Notes under the pieces: generated by a model | Databases searched by the model: none | Seen by the model: the letters and a program-made list of their open reading frames with translations, nothing else | Told to the model about the DNA's origin: nothing | Assembly: GCA_963921425.1 (NCBI GenBank) | Contig: OY992835.1 | Span: forward strand, 12,276,001 to 12,340,000 | Direction: 5' to 3' | Length of the DNA: 64,000 nt | From: Dryas octopetala | Lineage: Eukaryota; Streptophyta; Magnoliopsida; Rosales; Rosaceae | Part shown: positions 1 through 14,125 of the stretch, in pieces | Position numbering within the stretch: the first letter of the stretch is position 1 | Layout: the number at the start of each line of letters is the position of its first letter | Made by a program: the position numbers and the translations under genes

Positions 1-86
1 TGCATTGCATTTACATGGATTGCCTCTCTCCCCTGAATTAGGCTCTGTATAAGGGAAAAACAGAGTTTTGTTCTTGTTTTTTTTAC

Positions 87-257
87 ATAACATTAGGAGT
101 TTTGGGATCTGATGGATTCACCTAAATGTACTAGATGATAGAATTAGAGCATGAATTAGAGCATCCAACTGGGTGAAGAGGCCCAAGACTTATAACATTA
201 AGAGTTTTGGGATCTGATGGATTCACCTAAATGTACTAGATGATAGAATTAGAGCAT
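87..257. repeat. Direct repeat (~66 bp, 105-bp spacing) flanking the TRIM
   Basis: The stretch 87-152 recurs at 192-257 with one visible mismatch. Both copies contain the target site CTAGA followed by the first bases of the TRIM long terminal repeat. Between them (153-191) lie further scrambled or deleted pieces of the same LTR. The simplest reading is a local duplication of the left insertion junction after the TRIM had inserted, followed by deletion inside the extra copy. Confidence 0.8.
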
Positions 258-604
258 CCAACCCAAAACTAATTGGCAATGAGTGAAGAGGTCCAAGACT
301 TATAAGCACATATGCTAAGCTCTAGTTTTCCGATGTGGGACATTGCTCCACATTACTCTTAACACACCTCCGCACGTGTGGCAATATTTTGAGCCTTACA
401 AGTGAACAAATTGTATTGGGTGACGTGGGAGCACGTGTGGCCGTTGGGCCTTACACGCGGATAACCAAGCTCTGATATCATGATAGAATTAGAGCATCCA
501 ACCCAAAACCAATTGGCAATGGATGGAGAGACCCAAGACTTATAAGCACATATGCTAAACTCTAGTTTTCTGATGTGGGATATTGCTCCACATTACTCTC
601 AACA
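241..604 (-). mobile_element. TRIM (terminal-repeat retrotransposon in miniature), complete
   Basis: Two 124-bp direct repeats (241-364 and 481-604; about 10 differences) flank a 116-bp interior with no coding capacity. Read on the minus strand each repeat starts TGTT and ends ATCA, giving the TG...CA termini of an LTR. Immediately inside the first LTR on that strand (469-480) is TGATATCAGAGC, one base away from the usual initiator-Met tRNA primer-binding site. A purine-rich GGAGGTG precedes the second LTR. The element is bracketed by a perfect 5-bp duplication CTAGA at 236-240 and 605-609. It must move using proteins from another LTR element. Its family name was not determined. Confidence 0.9.
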
Positions 605-609
605 CTAGA

Positions 610-1339
610 TAAGGTTAATATCAATTGATTACCTACCTTCGATTTTGTTATATGTTTGATCTCTGTAACTTCGTTCATATGATCAAGCATATCAAAATTT
701 TGTGTTTTGCAACAAATTGGACTATCATGGTGCATTTTTGGTGAGTTTTGACCTGTATGGTTTTGAGTGTGATTTTGATGCCTCAGCATGGTCTACTAAG
801 AATTCAACAACATAAGAAAAATACTCTTTATTAATGGAAAATGTTTGTGAACAAAAAAAAGGAAAAAGTTTGAGTTCAAAATACACCGAATATGTCATTG
901 TATTTGGTAGCCCCTCCTAGAATATACAGCGAATATTAGAAGAAGGTGAAGAAGAAAATAAGGCGGTGAGAAGTGAGTTGGGCTGGGCGAAGGTGAAGAA
1001 GATCAGATGACTAACGGCGAGACTTTCACAAAATGACGTTTTTTTTTCTCTTTCAAAATATAAATTTAAAGATGTCAGATGTACGTGGCACCATGTCAAC
1101 CATACACCATTATTGGATGGACAGGATGAAAAGTTTGGTATAGTCTTGCACCATTTTGCCAGGTAGAGATTCAAAAAGTTGTAGGAATTTATGTTAAAAA
1201 AGATGTAAGAATCTATTTTATATGTTGCTCTATACTCTTAGATATTAAATGTACTATAAATAAAAGTTAAGGAAAAAAAAGTACATAATCTGAATGCCAT
1301 TTTTTATTTTTGGTCTGAAATAAATCTGAATGCCATGTT
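610..1339. other. AT-rich intergenic stretch, nothing recognised
   Basis: No conserved coding frame was recognised. The minus-strand open frames at 562-789 and 917-1174 have no family signature, and the first overlaps the TRIM. Confidence 0.5.
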
Positions 1340-1560
1340 CATACAAAAAACTACTTGCCAACTTACGCCATTCTGGACTTTATAAAATTTTGAAGATTAA
1401 GAAAAAAATGAAGCTGATAGAATCACCTGAGTAATGGGTAGTGTGTGTTGCGTGCCTAATTTATAGGGACTGATAGTATGAATGTGTTTGTTTTCTTGAC
1501 CAAAATAATAAAAAGATCAATGTTTTAATTTTGTTCTTTATGAATAGGAATGTCTTCGAT
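1340..1560. repeat. Dispersed repeat 'block X', copy 1
   Basis: This stretch (CTTGCCAACTTACGCCAT, then ATAAAATTTTGAAGAT, a 'gatagaa..cct..gagta' stretch, a 'gtgtgttgc' run and 'gtgtttgttttcttgac') recurs with divergence at about 3440-3700 and 24985-25560. The copies lie near the two BAHD acyltransferase copies. They may be remnants of the flank of an ancestral duplicated unit. Confidence 0.6.
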
Positions 1561-3430
1561 CATGCAAATTGAAGGGTGGACCTGAAACGTGGACAATGAT
1601 ATATATTTTGTCACCAGGGCTAATTGAAGGATGGACCTGAAGGTAGGCATAGTAGATATATAAATGCTTCGAGCCTCAAAATACTAATGGATTTGAATTT
1701 GGATCCTCTCCTAAACTTGGTAATCTCCCAACAACCTTCCAAACCTTTTGATTATAAAACACCAACTGTCTTAATTTAAATCTAAGGGTTCCAAATAGCT
1801 TTTAAGTTTTTTTTTTTGTGGCAGAGTTTTTCTCTCTGTTTCTCTTCCTTATAACACACGTACACACTCTCATTGCCATGGAATCCACTCCACCAGCAAC
1901 CAACAAGCAGGCCAAACAACAGCACCACCGTTCATATTAAAGATAAACTTTTGGGACTGTTTGTTACTACTATATATTAATCTATGGAGTAAAACTCTTG
2001 GGTGTTTCTCGATTTGCAAAGATGGTGTTTTTAATCCTCAATGTGGTTTGTTTTTCATGAATTCATCCATGTTTTACAACTTAAAGAAAAAGGAGAACCA
2101 AAACAGAAAATAGAAAATTGTATAGATCTATAGATGTTTTTATAGATTAAAAGAAGAAAAACAAACAAATTTGGAAGCAGAAGAAAAGAAAGGTGAAAAC
2201 TGAAATTAAGAGATCGAGATGGTAGGAGATTTCAGCGGCTGGCTAGAAACAGAGGGAAAATCTTGTAAACAATTACAGTATAACTAATAACTAATAGTAT
2301 ACTAACACAGTTCAAAACTTCAATTAGCTCAGTCAGTTTGTTGTTCACTATTTTTCTACTTTTTGACTATAATATATTATGAGCTCGCTAGTTCACCCTA
2401 CTGTAATCAGATTTAATGTCTGATGGAGGCGCAGAGAGAAGGGGAGAGATTTTAAGGAAAGATAGAGAGAGTCCAGCAAAATTTTTATCATAACTCTAAT
2501 TAAGGGTGAACCATATAATGTTATAAAAAATACATATTATTCTAAAATAAAAAAATTCTATAGGTTAAGAAATTATGAAGCTTAAGAGATGATTCGGATC
2601 CCTTAACTATATACTTAAATATTATGTTAAATTTAAATAAATAGAATATTCCATTTGTTATGATTGGTCTTGGAGCTGTAGAATTTCAGGGGTATCACTT
2701 TACTACTTTTAATTTGTTTTGCTTTAAATAAAAAGAGAAGACGTACATATCCAAAAGCAGATGATCATATCAACAAAAGGCACGTGCTATAATGTTTGGT
2801 TCAAAAGCAAAATCAGAATCACATGCAAAAAACAGTCGAAATTGTGGTCTTCTTTTGGCGAGACCCCACGGCTATAATGTTTGGTTCAGATAGTAGTTGG
2901 TAACTCACAATCACATTAAATTTTTTGAAATCGTGGTCTATCCAACATAATACCGTGGTCATTGTAGATCAAAATGAGCGATATATCACAAATGAACAGG
3001 AGTTGCCAAAGTGAAAAAAAAAAAAAAAAAATCAATCTTTTTCTTTCACTTTCTTTCTCTTCCTCCTTCCCTCACCAAACCCATAGTGGTGGCGGACGAC
3101 CCAATCAACCTCTAATAAAAAAGAGGCGGGTGTCAAGACAGTAAAATAGATGGTATGAAATTTCTTATTTACAGTAAATAAATGATAAATAAAATTTAAA
3201 ATAAATTCAGTTATTGAACAAATGAAATATTACCACATTAGTTAAGAGAATAAGTTAAGAGAATAGTTAGAATCTCTAGAAAATGTATAATTAAATGACT
3301 CCTTTCATATTCCAAAAGTTGTACAACTCCATTTCATGTTTTGTTTTCCACCCTTAAATTAAATAATAATTAATACAAGACTATAATTAATAGATAAGCA
3401 AAAATAAGCACAAGATCTATATGCCTGTTG
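1561..3430. other. AT-rich intergenic stretch with short internal repeats
   Basis: No gene was recognised. The 18-base string GCTATAATGTTTGGTTCA occurs at about 2787 and 2871, and an A-run followed by a pyrimidine-rich tract lies at 3013-3075. A TTTCTCTCTGTTTCTCTTCC tract near 1830 is followed by an ATG at 1878, but that frame closes quickly. Confidence 0.5.
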
Positions 3431-3700
3431 ATAGCCTCTAGATACACGGACACAAAAAGATCTTCCAATACTTGCCAACAAGAGACTTCATAAAACTTTG
3501 AAGATCGAAAAAGAAAAAAAAATAAAAACAGAAGATGATAGAACTACCTCAGTAGAGGGGAGTGTATATATATATGTTGCAGGCCAAGTTTATATATACG
3601 GCCGGACTAGGAAGGGTGAATGTATTTGCTTTCTAGACCAAAAGAAGAAAAAGAACGTGTTTGTTTTAATTAATCTTGTTCTTTATGCATCGGAATGTCT
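3430..3700. repeat. Dispersed repeat 'block X', copy 2
   Basis: This is the second copy of the repeat described at 1340-1560. Shared landmarks are a TAGATACACGGACACAAAAA start (also at about 24995 with one change), CTTCATAAAA, the 'gatgatagaac' string and 'gtgtttg' near the end. The short open frame at 3498-3734 falls inside the repeat and is not considered a gene. Confidence 0.6.
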
Positions 3701-3734
3701 TCATGCAAATTTATATTTTGTCTTAAAACGATGA

Positions 3735-4430
3735 GGGACTCACTTAGGGGTGACCTCTAAGGTTAATTAGGCAAAGTAAGTAACTGCTTTAAACCTTCAA
3801 ATGTTGAGGGCAACAAACCCAAATTTTATAAATTTTATATACTTATATATTATGTTAAGTTCAAGCAATATACATAAAAATTGAGTATCTCATTTTTATG
3901 GTTGGCCTTGGCAACTTAGAATTTTAGGACAGACATTGATTTCACTTTATTAGGTTTTTTTAACAAATATGTGACTTGGTAAAGTACTTTAACAAACAAA
4001 TAAAGGTGGCTGATAAAAGAAATGTAAGGGAGATCGAGAACAGGAGAACACTGATAATATTAGAGACACTAATTAGTAATTACTATTCCAAGAGTGCATG
4101 TTTCTACTTCTATTCTGGTTTGACAACAAAAAATAACACTACCACTTCTCTTACCTAGCCTCTTCGATTAAAACCATAATTCCTAAGAGTCGTACCAGAT
4201 ATTGTAGTAACCTATGTGATTTAACAAAATTAAAGTTATTGTAAATTCTAGATCTTTGTTGTTTTTTTTTTTTTTTTTTTTTTTTTTTTCCATATGAGAA
4301 ACGAAATTTTATTTAAATAACAATAAATTTTAATTACAGACATTTCCACAGACCAATATATACAATAATGAGGTTTATACACAACAAAACTTACGTACAA
4401 TACTGAATCAAGCAACACAAATAAGCCAAT
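3735..4430. other. AT-rich spacer with a long T-run
   Basis: No gene was recognised. An uninterrupted T-run occupies 4261-4289. The minus-strand frame at 4248-4445 ends in the lysines this run would encode and is judged spurious. Confidence 0.5.
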
Positions 4431-4666
4431 ACTCAGATTGAACATTCAAAATAACAGCTCTATTAATCCTATTAAGCTATAATAGAAAGAAAAGGGAATG
4501 TTCCCAAACTCAGACAACACATAAACTAAAAAAAGAACATACAACCTTAAATGTGTAGAACATATGCATGTCCCACTTTATTAGGCTTAACCATATACAA
4601 GAGAAGAAACTCGACCATACAATTCAGTGATTCGAACTGAACTAATTTTTAAGGCATTCGGTTTCC

Positions 4667-7424
<2,758 letters not shown>

Positions 7425-7670
7425 AACAAAAAGTACTTTTTTCTTTTTAAAAGGACTGATATAATAAGATAATTAGTCTATATCACTTGGTGCACATGCA
7501 GGATCACCCCATATTTCCTAATGCATTAAACCATTGTAACGCCCTATAAGAAATTGGGGAACCGTTTCGATTTAAGAATTTAATTGAGAAGATATAGTTC
7601 CAAATTGTTTAGATTCAATTTGGATATGGATATGGCCAAATTTATGAATTTTAAATACCTTCTTCAACTA

Positions 7671-7720
<50 letters not shown>

Positions 7721-8385
7721 AAAGTACCTTTTCTTTTTAAAAGGACTGATATAATAAGATAATTAGTCTATATCACTTGGGTGCACATGCAGGATCACCC
7801 CATATTTCCCAATGCATTCAACCATTGTAACACCCTACAAGAAATTGGGGAACCATTTCGATTTAGGAATTTATATTCCCAATGCATTAAACCATTGTAA
7901 CGCCCTACAAGAAATTGGGGAACCATTTCGATTTAGGAATTTAATTGAGAAGATATATTTCCAAATTGTTTAGATTCAATTTGGATATGGATATGGCCAA
8001 CTTTATGGATTTTAAATACCTTCTTCAACTAACCCACTCTCTCTCTCTCTCAAAGTACCTTTTTCTTTTTAAAATGACTTATATAATAAGATAATTAATC
8101 TATATCACTTAGGTGCACATGCAGGATCACCCCATATTTCCCAATGCATTCAACCATTGTAACACCCTACAAGAAATTGGGGAACAGTTTCGATTTAGGA
8201 ATTTATATTCCCAATGCATTAAACCATTGTAATGCCCTACAAGGAATTGGGGAACCGTTTCGATTTAGGAATTTAATTGAGAAGATTTATTTCCAAATTC
8301 TTTAGATTCAATTTGGATATGGATATGGCCAAATTTATGGATTTTAAATACCTTCTTCAACTAACCCACACACACACACACTCTC
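7425..8385. repeat. Three tandem copies of a ~300-bp unit
   Basis: Units begin near 7428, 7719 and 8051 with AAAGTAC.TTTT and run through GGACTGATATAATAAGATAA, a 'tgcaggatcaccccatattt' block, ATTTGGATATGGATATGGCC and CTTCTTCAACTAACCCAC into a CT microsatellite. Units 2 and 3 also carry an internal ~80-90-bp duplication (CCCAATGCATT.AACCATTGTAA twice). The unit boundaries fall in the CT tract, suggesting expansion by slippage or unequal exchange there. No coding function is apparent. Confidence 0.9.
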
Positions 8386-8394
8386 TCTCTCATC

Positions 8395-8625
8395 ATCTCC
8401 AGCCACCATTGCTGACGACCATCTCCAACCACTTTTCCGGCAACCACCTCTGGCCATCTTCGCCGACAACCACCTCCAGCCATTTTTCTGACGACCAACT
8501 CCGGCCACTTTTCAGCGACCAACTCGATCCGACCACTTTTCCAGCGATCCCCTCCGACCATTTTTCTGGCGACCCCCTCCGACCACTTGTCCAATGACCC
8601 CCTCCAGCCACTTTTCCGACCAATA
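8395..8625. repeat. Degenerate ~24-30-bp minisatellite
   Basis: A short unit resembling CCACTTTTCCGGCGACC + CCCTCCGA is repeated about nine times with many changes. Long open frames on both strands here (8277-8597 plus; 8361-8733 minus) come from the repeat period and encode low-complexity peptides. They are not called as genes. Confidence 0.8.
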
Positions 8626-8629
8626 TATA

Positions 8630-9965
8630 TTGCTAAATATATAAAAATTAAAATCATATTTCTTATTTTTATTATTAAGGGCAAACCACATTAATTTAAT
8701 ACATCGTATTGAAAGTTGGTACCCCCAGTTCAATTTTCAACAATCACATACCGTATAAAATTACAAAAACTTTTAAGAATTTAAATATAATATTAAAAAG
8801 TAAAAAAAAAAAAACAAACAAACAAACAAACAAACAAATCCTTTTTTTTTTTTCTCATTTTCCTTTCCTTTTCTTTCTTTCTTTCTCCTTTTCCTTTCTT
8901 CTTCTTTTCCATTTTTCTTCTTTTGTATGCAACTCCCCCATCAATTAAAAGAACAAAATATCAACATAGAAAAATTAAGTAAAAATTGAACCCCCTGCTT
9001 GTTGGTACTGGGCCTGAAAAATGCCACATGTCTACTCCGTGAAAATCGCGTCGAAAAGAAGGAAGCCCCCGAAATGTCAACCTCGCAGCCGGGAATGTCG
9101 CCCCATTGGGTAGAATCATTCTTCCCAGCCAAGACTAGTTATTCTCCATCCTCGCTTGAGAAGAGAGAGTCTTTGATGGGGCGTGCCCCAGTGCGGCAGC
9201 TCTCACATGAGGTGGGATCCACATGGTATGTGAGAGTTGCCGCACTGGGGCACGCCCCATACAAGGTTTAGTCTGCTTGAGAATGTTAGTGACATCAGCC
9301 TCTTGTCTGTCTTTTCGTTCGATCAGTACGTTGTTTTTCGCTTTAGGTAGTTTATTTTAAGTTTATTCAAGCTTGTTCTTAGTTTTTTTTTGGTATAGCT
9401 CATCTTTATTTCTTTCATAGTGTAAACTCAAAGAACAGTGAGAAAGTATGACTTTTTAATATTACCCTATTTGCTCCTGAAATCAATGCTATTTATTTTT
9501 GCTTAACTAGCCAGTCTAGCCTTTCCTCTCAGTTTAATGAATTCTTTTTTGTTTATTCTATCTGTTGACCACTTTCTTTATTGTCTTTGTCAGCTTCTTT
9601 CATTTCACTTGTTTTTAACCTTTTTATCTAGTCTATAAAACATGGCTTTCTATATTGTCTAGTTATTACCCAGAGGTTAGAGGTTAGAGGTTATTTCTTT
9701 GGATTTGAATCATATCCTAAGCTAGCTAATCTCCTAACCTTTCTAAGCTTTTTATTATTAAATGTCATGTGTACGTTTTAAGATCAAATGATTCACATTG
9801 ATTTAGGGCTATAGTTTCATATTAAATAATTAAAGAAAAAAAATGTGAAGAAAAAAAAATTATGACTGCCTGTTTTTTCCTTTTTTATGTCTGGCATTCC
9901 AGGACTTTAAGTGCTAAAAATCAATGTGTGTATGTGCTTGTTGGTGATATTAATAATAGTGTTGG
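8630..9965. other. Repeat-rich spacer with a 31-bp-arm hairpin
   Basis: An A-run and (CAAA)n tract (about 8800-8840) is followed by pyrimidine-rich sequence to 8935. A hairpin with 31-bp arms occupies 9177-9259 (see findings). The frames at 8941-9132 and 8999-9271 overlap each other antiparallel and have no family signature. Nothing else was recognised. Confidence 0.5.
9177..9259. repeat. Inverted repeat, 31-bp arms, 21-bp loop
   Basis: Arm 9177-9207 (starting TGGGGCGTGCCCCAGTGCGG) is the reverse complement of 9229-9259 with a single mismatch. The arm itself contains the small palindrome GGGGCGTGCCCC. It is much more GC-rich than its surroundings. It may be a terminal fragment of a repeat or a transcribed hairpin, which cannot be settled here. 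Confidence 0.85.
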
Positions 9966-10061
9966 ATATAACGGATCCTTAATCAAGAAAATAAATCAAA
10001 CGAAATTCAGATCTGGTTGATACTCATTGGTAGTCTTGAGATTTGCGATTCAGCAATAGAG

Positions 10062-10316
10062 TCAAGAACAACTTGAAGAAAAAGATGAAAAATTCCATTC
10101 ACCATTCGGGCCAACAAATTCAGCAACATTAGGAGAGTCTTCAGGAGATTCCAATGCGAATTCAATTAAAGGACAATCAGCAGACCAATTGTCATACCAA
10201 AAGCTTGTGGAATACTCACCTGGTCCATGCACATCGCTCTCTCCAAGAGGTTGGCCGCCTATCCTAGATCTTCCCATTTTCAAGAAGATCTCGGGCTCGA
10301 TCCGGTTTAGTATCAA
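10062..10316 (-). pseudogene. LINE (non-LTR retrotransposon) reverse-transcriptase C-terminal fragment
   Basis: The minus-strand frame contains [18 protein letters not shown] followed by [10 protein letters not shown]. This is the pattern found just after the reverse transcriptase domain of plant L1-type LINEs, before the zf-RVT region. Only about 85 residues remain and no endonuclease or RT catalytic core is seen nearby, so it is a truncated relic. Assignment is by remembered motif only. Confidence 0.6.
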
Positions 10317-10319
10317 GGT

Positions 10320-11360
10320 GATTCTAATTATGTTCCTATATATATGGGTCCGTACAACATTTCCACGATATCATTATGATCAATTAATGGGCCTTGGCCG
10401 GAAAGTGTTCTTGCCTCTATCATTAGCTTGGGTAGATTAGGCCTTGTTCAAGCCACCGGGAAGCTAACGAGGGACTTTCTCTTCCTTAGCGGGATGGCAA
10501 AGTGAAATAACAGAACCCAGCTACCATAGATCTAGTCATAGAAGGAAGATAATAAACTCAAGTAATAAAGAAAAAGAGACTAATAATAAAGACTTATGAT
10601 TGAGAAACAAATATCTCCTTAATTAATACTCAGATCCCAAAGGGGAAATACATTGATTGTCAATTAAATAAATACAAGGAAGAGTAAACAAAAAGTAATA
10701 AGGGGAAAATGAGAACACTTGTAATAAAAGAAATTATACTAAAATAGCAAGTGCTCTATGAGTAGAAAAATCGAAAAAAAGGACTCAAGTCATTGGCAGA
10801 GAGAATATGCAATTTGAAGGGTTTTTTGGGGTCTGTGTGTAAATATCCTAAATTGCTCTTCTAAAATTGTATTTATGGTGGGATAAGGCTTCGAAAACCC
10901 TAGCTGACTCGATCTCCTTCAGAATGTTGGCACGTGTACGACTCTGAACAAGCTTAAGATCGAATCTCGATACCCGTGACTTGACAGCTGTGGCCAACTT
11001 TTGGACAGCTTTAATTGGACGCGTGTCACTGTACTAATGGCCCCAAATGTCTCCACAAGTCCTTTCGGCTTGGCATAGCCTAAAATTTCGTTCGCCAGAG
11101 CATTTTAATCACCCAAACCCTCATGGGCCTTGAACTAGGTCACCTTCATCTTTGGGCTAATCTTTTCTTCAAACTTCTCTTTTGAGCTTTGGGTCTATGC
11201 CAGTTGCCTCTTTGGAAAAATTATGGTACAAACAACAATTTTATTTTATTTTTTTCTTGGTTGTTTGGTTGATCTTCCCATTCTTTGGCCATTATTGTTT
11301 GGCTTTCACTATCAATCACCATATGATCTTCCAATGGCAGACGAGGTGAAATTAATCTGA
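10320..11360 (-). mobile_element. Probable non-coding or LTR-like part of an old retroelement
   Basis: There is no gene. Read on the minus strand, this region follows the gag-like relic (12193-19740) and contains a promoter-like stretch (CCACCATAAATACAATTT near 10880) and further unstructured sequence. This arrangement is compatible with the 3' part of a degraded LTR element, but no second LTR was found in the window. Confidence 0.3.
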
Positions 11361-11378
11361 TCACCATGGAAGACAAAG

Positions 11379-11382
<4 letters not shown>

Positions 11383-11440
<58 letters not shown>
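11383..11440. repeat. (CT)n microsatellite
   Basis: An almost pure CT dinucleotide run of nearly 60 bases, with a shorter GA run at about 11481-11498. Arg-Glu repeat peptides on the minus strand (11221-11798) come from it. Confidence 0.95.
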
Positions 11441-11446
<6 letters not shown>

Positions 11447-11739
11447 CAAAAAGGCAATAAATATATGACAATAATTGTACAGAGAGAGAGAGAGAGAAAG
11501 GAACCTTTGCCGAAAAATATTGCCCTCCAAGTGTGATAAATTCGCCAATTATCATTTTCAAATAAAATTTTGTCAATTTAATTGACCATGGGTTTTCCAA
11601 ATCGATTTTGTTTCCGATCACCATGTCAACTTTCATGGTTGACTCACAGTTCTTGGTGCCTACCTCATCTTGCACAACCAAATTTTTTTCTTTTTGAACA
11701 TGCAATGACTTGAAAAGAAACTTAGTGCCTCTTTTCCGC

Positions 11740-12192
11740 GTAATAATAGGCAACGCTTTATTTAGTTCCTTACCTATCCCCATAATATGCAACGACAAAA
11801 TTGATGCCTATGGAATTGATGTCATTGCCTATTAATTTTTCAAAATCAGGTACATAGTCGTTGCTTATTCTAGAGTTGTCATTGCTAAAATTTATAGACA
11901 ATTAATCCAATTTGTTGCCTATACGCATATCCAATGCCAGTAACAGTCGTTGCCTATTTTATATTCATTATGGCGGCAAAATTTCCCGCCAAATAAATAG
12001 GCAACCACTTGAAATCAATAGGCAACGACCTCATTGTTGTTAAATTTCGCACAATTATAATACTGATGGCGTTGCCAATTAATTTTTCAATATCAAGTAT
12101 ACGGTCGTTGCCTATGTATAAAAAATTGTTGCCTTTTCACGGAATAGGCAACGAATTGTAAAGCGTTGCCTATTCCCTATTTTCTTGTAGTG
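11740..12192. mobile_element. CACTA-type non-autonomous element (right end clear)
   Basis: The right end ATTTTCTTGTAGTG (12179-12192) is the reverse complement of the classic CACTA terminus CACTACAAGAAAAT. About ten short modules of GTTGCCTAT or its complement ATAGGCAAC are spread over 11746-12176, as expected of subterminal transposase-binding repeats. The last pair forms a perfect 13-bp stem (12141-12153/12164-12176). The left terminus near 11740 has the first module but no recognisable CACTA, so that end is mutated or lost. There is no transposase. Confidence 0.7.
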
Positions 12193-12994
12193 AAAAAATT
12201 GAGCTTTTGTTTGCTCTATTTTTGTTGGGGCTGAAACACCTTTCTCTTGACTTCCAAATATTGAATTGTCACACACTAATATTGGCTTTAGGAGAGGTGA
12301 ATTTTTGGGCACAAACCTCTTTCTCTGTGAGTTCTTCTTGGCCCACTGAAGCTTTTTCTTCACTTATTCCCACCAATCTTTCTTCTTTCTCTTTATGTGG
12401 GGGAGGTGGGGGCTTATTTTTAACAAATGATTTTGACAAGGCTTTCAAACTCAAGCAAAAGGTTTCTATCTTTTCTTCCATTCTTTGATTACTCTCCTCA
12501 AGCTTCTTCAAAATTTCTTCAAGTTTGCTAGAAGAGTCCATTGGTGGAGAATATTGACACTGGGGCTGAATAAAATTATATTGCCCTCATGTGTCAATAT
12601 GGCTATTTGGGTGAGATAAATAACCATGATGTTGGCCGTGGGGTTCCACGTGGATGCATTGCCCCTCTACTGTGTTGCTAAGCCATAATAACCACCATCA
12701 TAATCTCAGCTGCCATTGTAGCTGAGACAATTATCTTTGGCCATGCCATTTCACTCATAATGATCACCATCATACTGCCCCCCATGTGGGTCAACATAGT
12801 CATATGGGTGATAATCATTATTTAGCCGTGGGGTTCAATTTGAGTGTATTCCCCCTCGGCCGTATACCCATAATAGCCATCGATCATGACTATATTGGTT
12901 GACATCATCTACGTAGCCATATGAAGGAGTATAATCATTAATTTGGTCGTAGGGTTCTACATAGGTGTATTGCCCCTTGGCCTTATCTCTGTAA

Positions 12995-13428
12995 TGTTGG
13001 AGTCGATTTCAACTCCAATATGGTTTTGGTCACCTAGTTGCAGCAGGAAACTTGCAGTTCAAGCATATATCGAGAATTCCATAAGGATTACACCTTGTGG
13101 CCTTATATGGATTAAGTGTTAATGGTTGATAGAGGCTAAAGGGATTCCTAGTTATTATAGGACAATGAATTAGTATACTAAGTTAATAAGGATATTCTAA
13201 TGAGTTTGGTTATGGGATTCGAACTCTTAGGATAAGTCAATATATATATAAAGCATAGATCCCTTTGCACACAGCATATACACAAAAGGTCCTACTCCCC
13301 ATTACGTAGATAGTGTTAAGGTGTTGCAGTGTGAAGAAGGTCTAGGCTTACCTATGTTTCAACAAGATGGATGCTGCTATGGTGAATTCAGGTTAGTGTT
13401 CCATTCATACAAACCTTATCAATCAACA
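12995..13428 (+). repeat. 5' LTR of the copia element
   Basis: A 434-bp terminal repeat matching 18971-19403. A TATATATATAAAGCA stretch near 13240 is a plausible TATA box for element transcription. The PBS follows after TG at 13431. Confidence 0.93.
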
Positions 13429-13443
13429 TGTGGTATCAGAGCA

Positions 13444-14125
13444 TGGTTTGTATGTTGAGAAACCTTAAGTAAAATCAATAATCTGATTGTTTATGGAAAT
13501 CCGTGAGGAATTTTTATGCATGATTCTTGAAATCAAATTACTCTGTGTAAATCTGTATTGCCATGAAAGTGATATTTTTTCTGTACTAACAGATTTTATG
13601 CAGCAAGATCATTATGTTTGTTTGGGATTTTTGAACACTGTGGTTCTTTGTGTTACAAGTAATAAATCCTAAAATCAAAATCTTTGGAAATTAATTGATC
13701 TTATCTTATTATCTTATATCTGCATGCATGTTTATATATATAAATACATGTTAGATAAATTTTGACCTTAAAAGTTTACTGTCAAGTTATCTGCAAAATG
13801 CATGATCAAGTTTTGGAGGGTTCTTGGATTAATTAAGCAAGCAACTCGCAGTCTAATTAACTCAAGAAAACTTCAAAAACAACTTTTTTATTGATCAAAT
13901 TGCATGATCGCACATGACAGGTGAGACACTTATCTGCTCATAAGTGATAATTGTTTCACTGTGGTTAGTGTGATGATGGCTGGCATAGAGGATGAATTTA
14001 CATGCATTTTCAAAGAATTTTCTTCTGTCCATCGATGTGGGAAATTTTTTATAAGGCAGTACATGTATTTTCATAGTCTAGTGCTATAACACAGTTTACT
14101 CTCTGCCCCTAGGTGAGAGTCGATT
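13444..14125. other. Untranslated leader of the copia element
   Basis: The ~680 bases between primer-binding site and gag show no gene. The open frame at 13487-13672 lacks any family signature. Confidence 0.7.

Noticed and set aside
8277..8733. Overlapping 70-107-residue frames on both strands
   Set aside because: They arise from the 24-30-bp minisatellite. The peptides are repeat-period translations without family signature.
11221..11798. Arg-Glu repeat proteins on the minus strand
   Set aside because: They are translations of the CT/GA microsatellite joined to non-conserved flanks.
13195..13225. tRNA T-arm-like GAGTTCGAATCCC (minus strand) in the copia LTR
   Set aside because: No acceptor or anticodon stems fit around it, and the same string lies in both LTRs.
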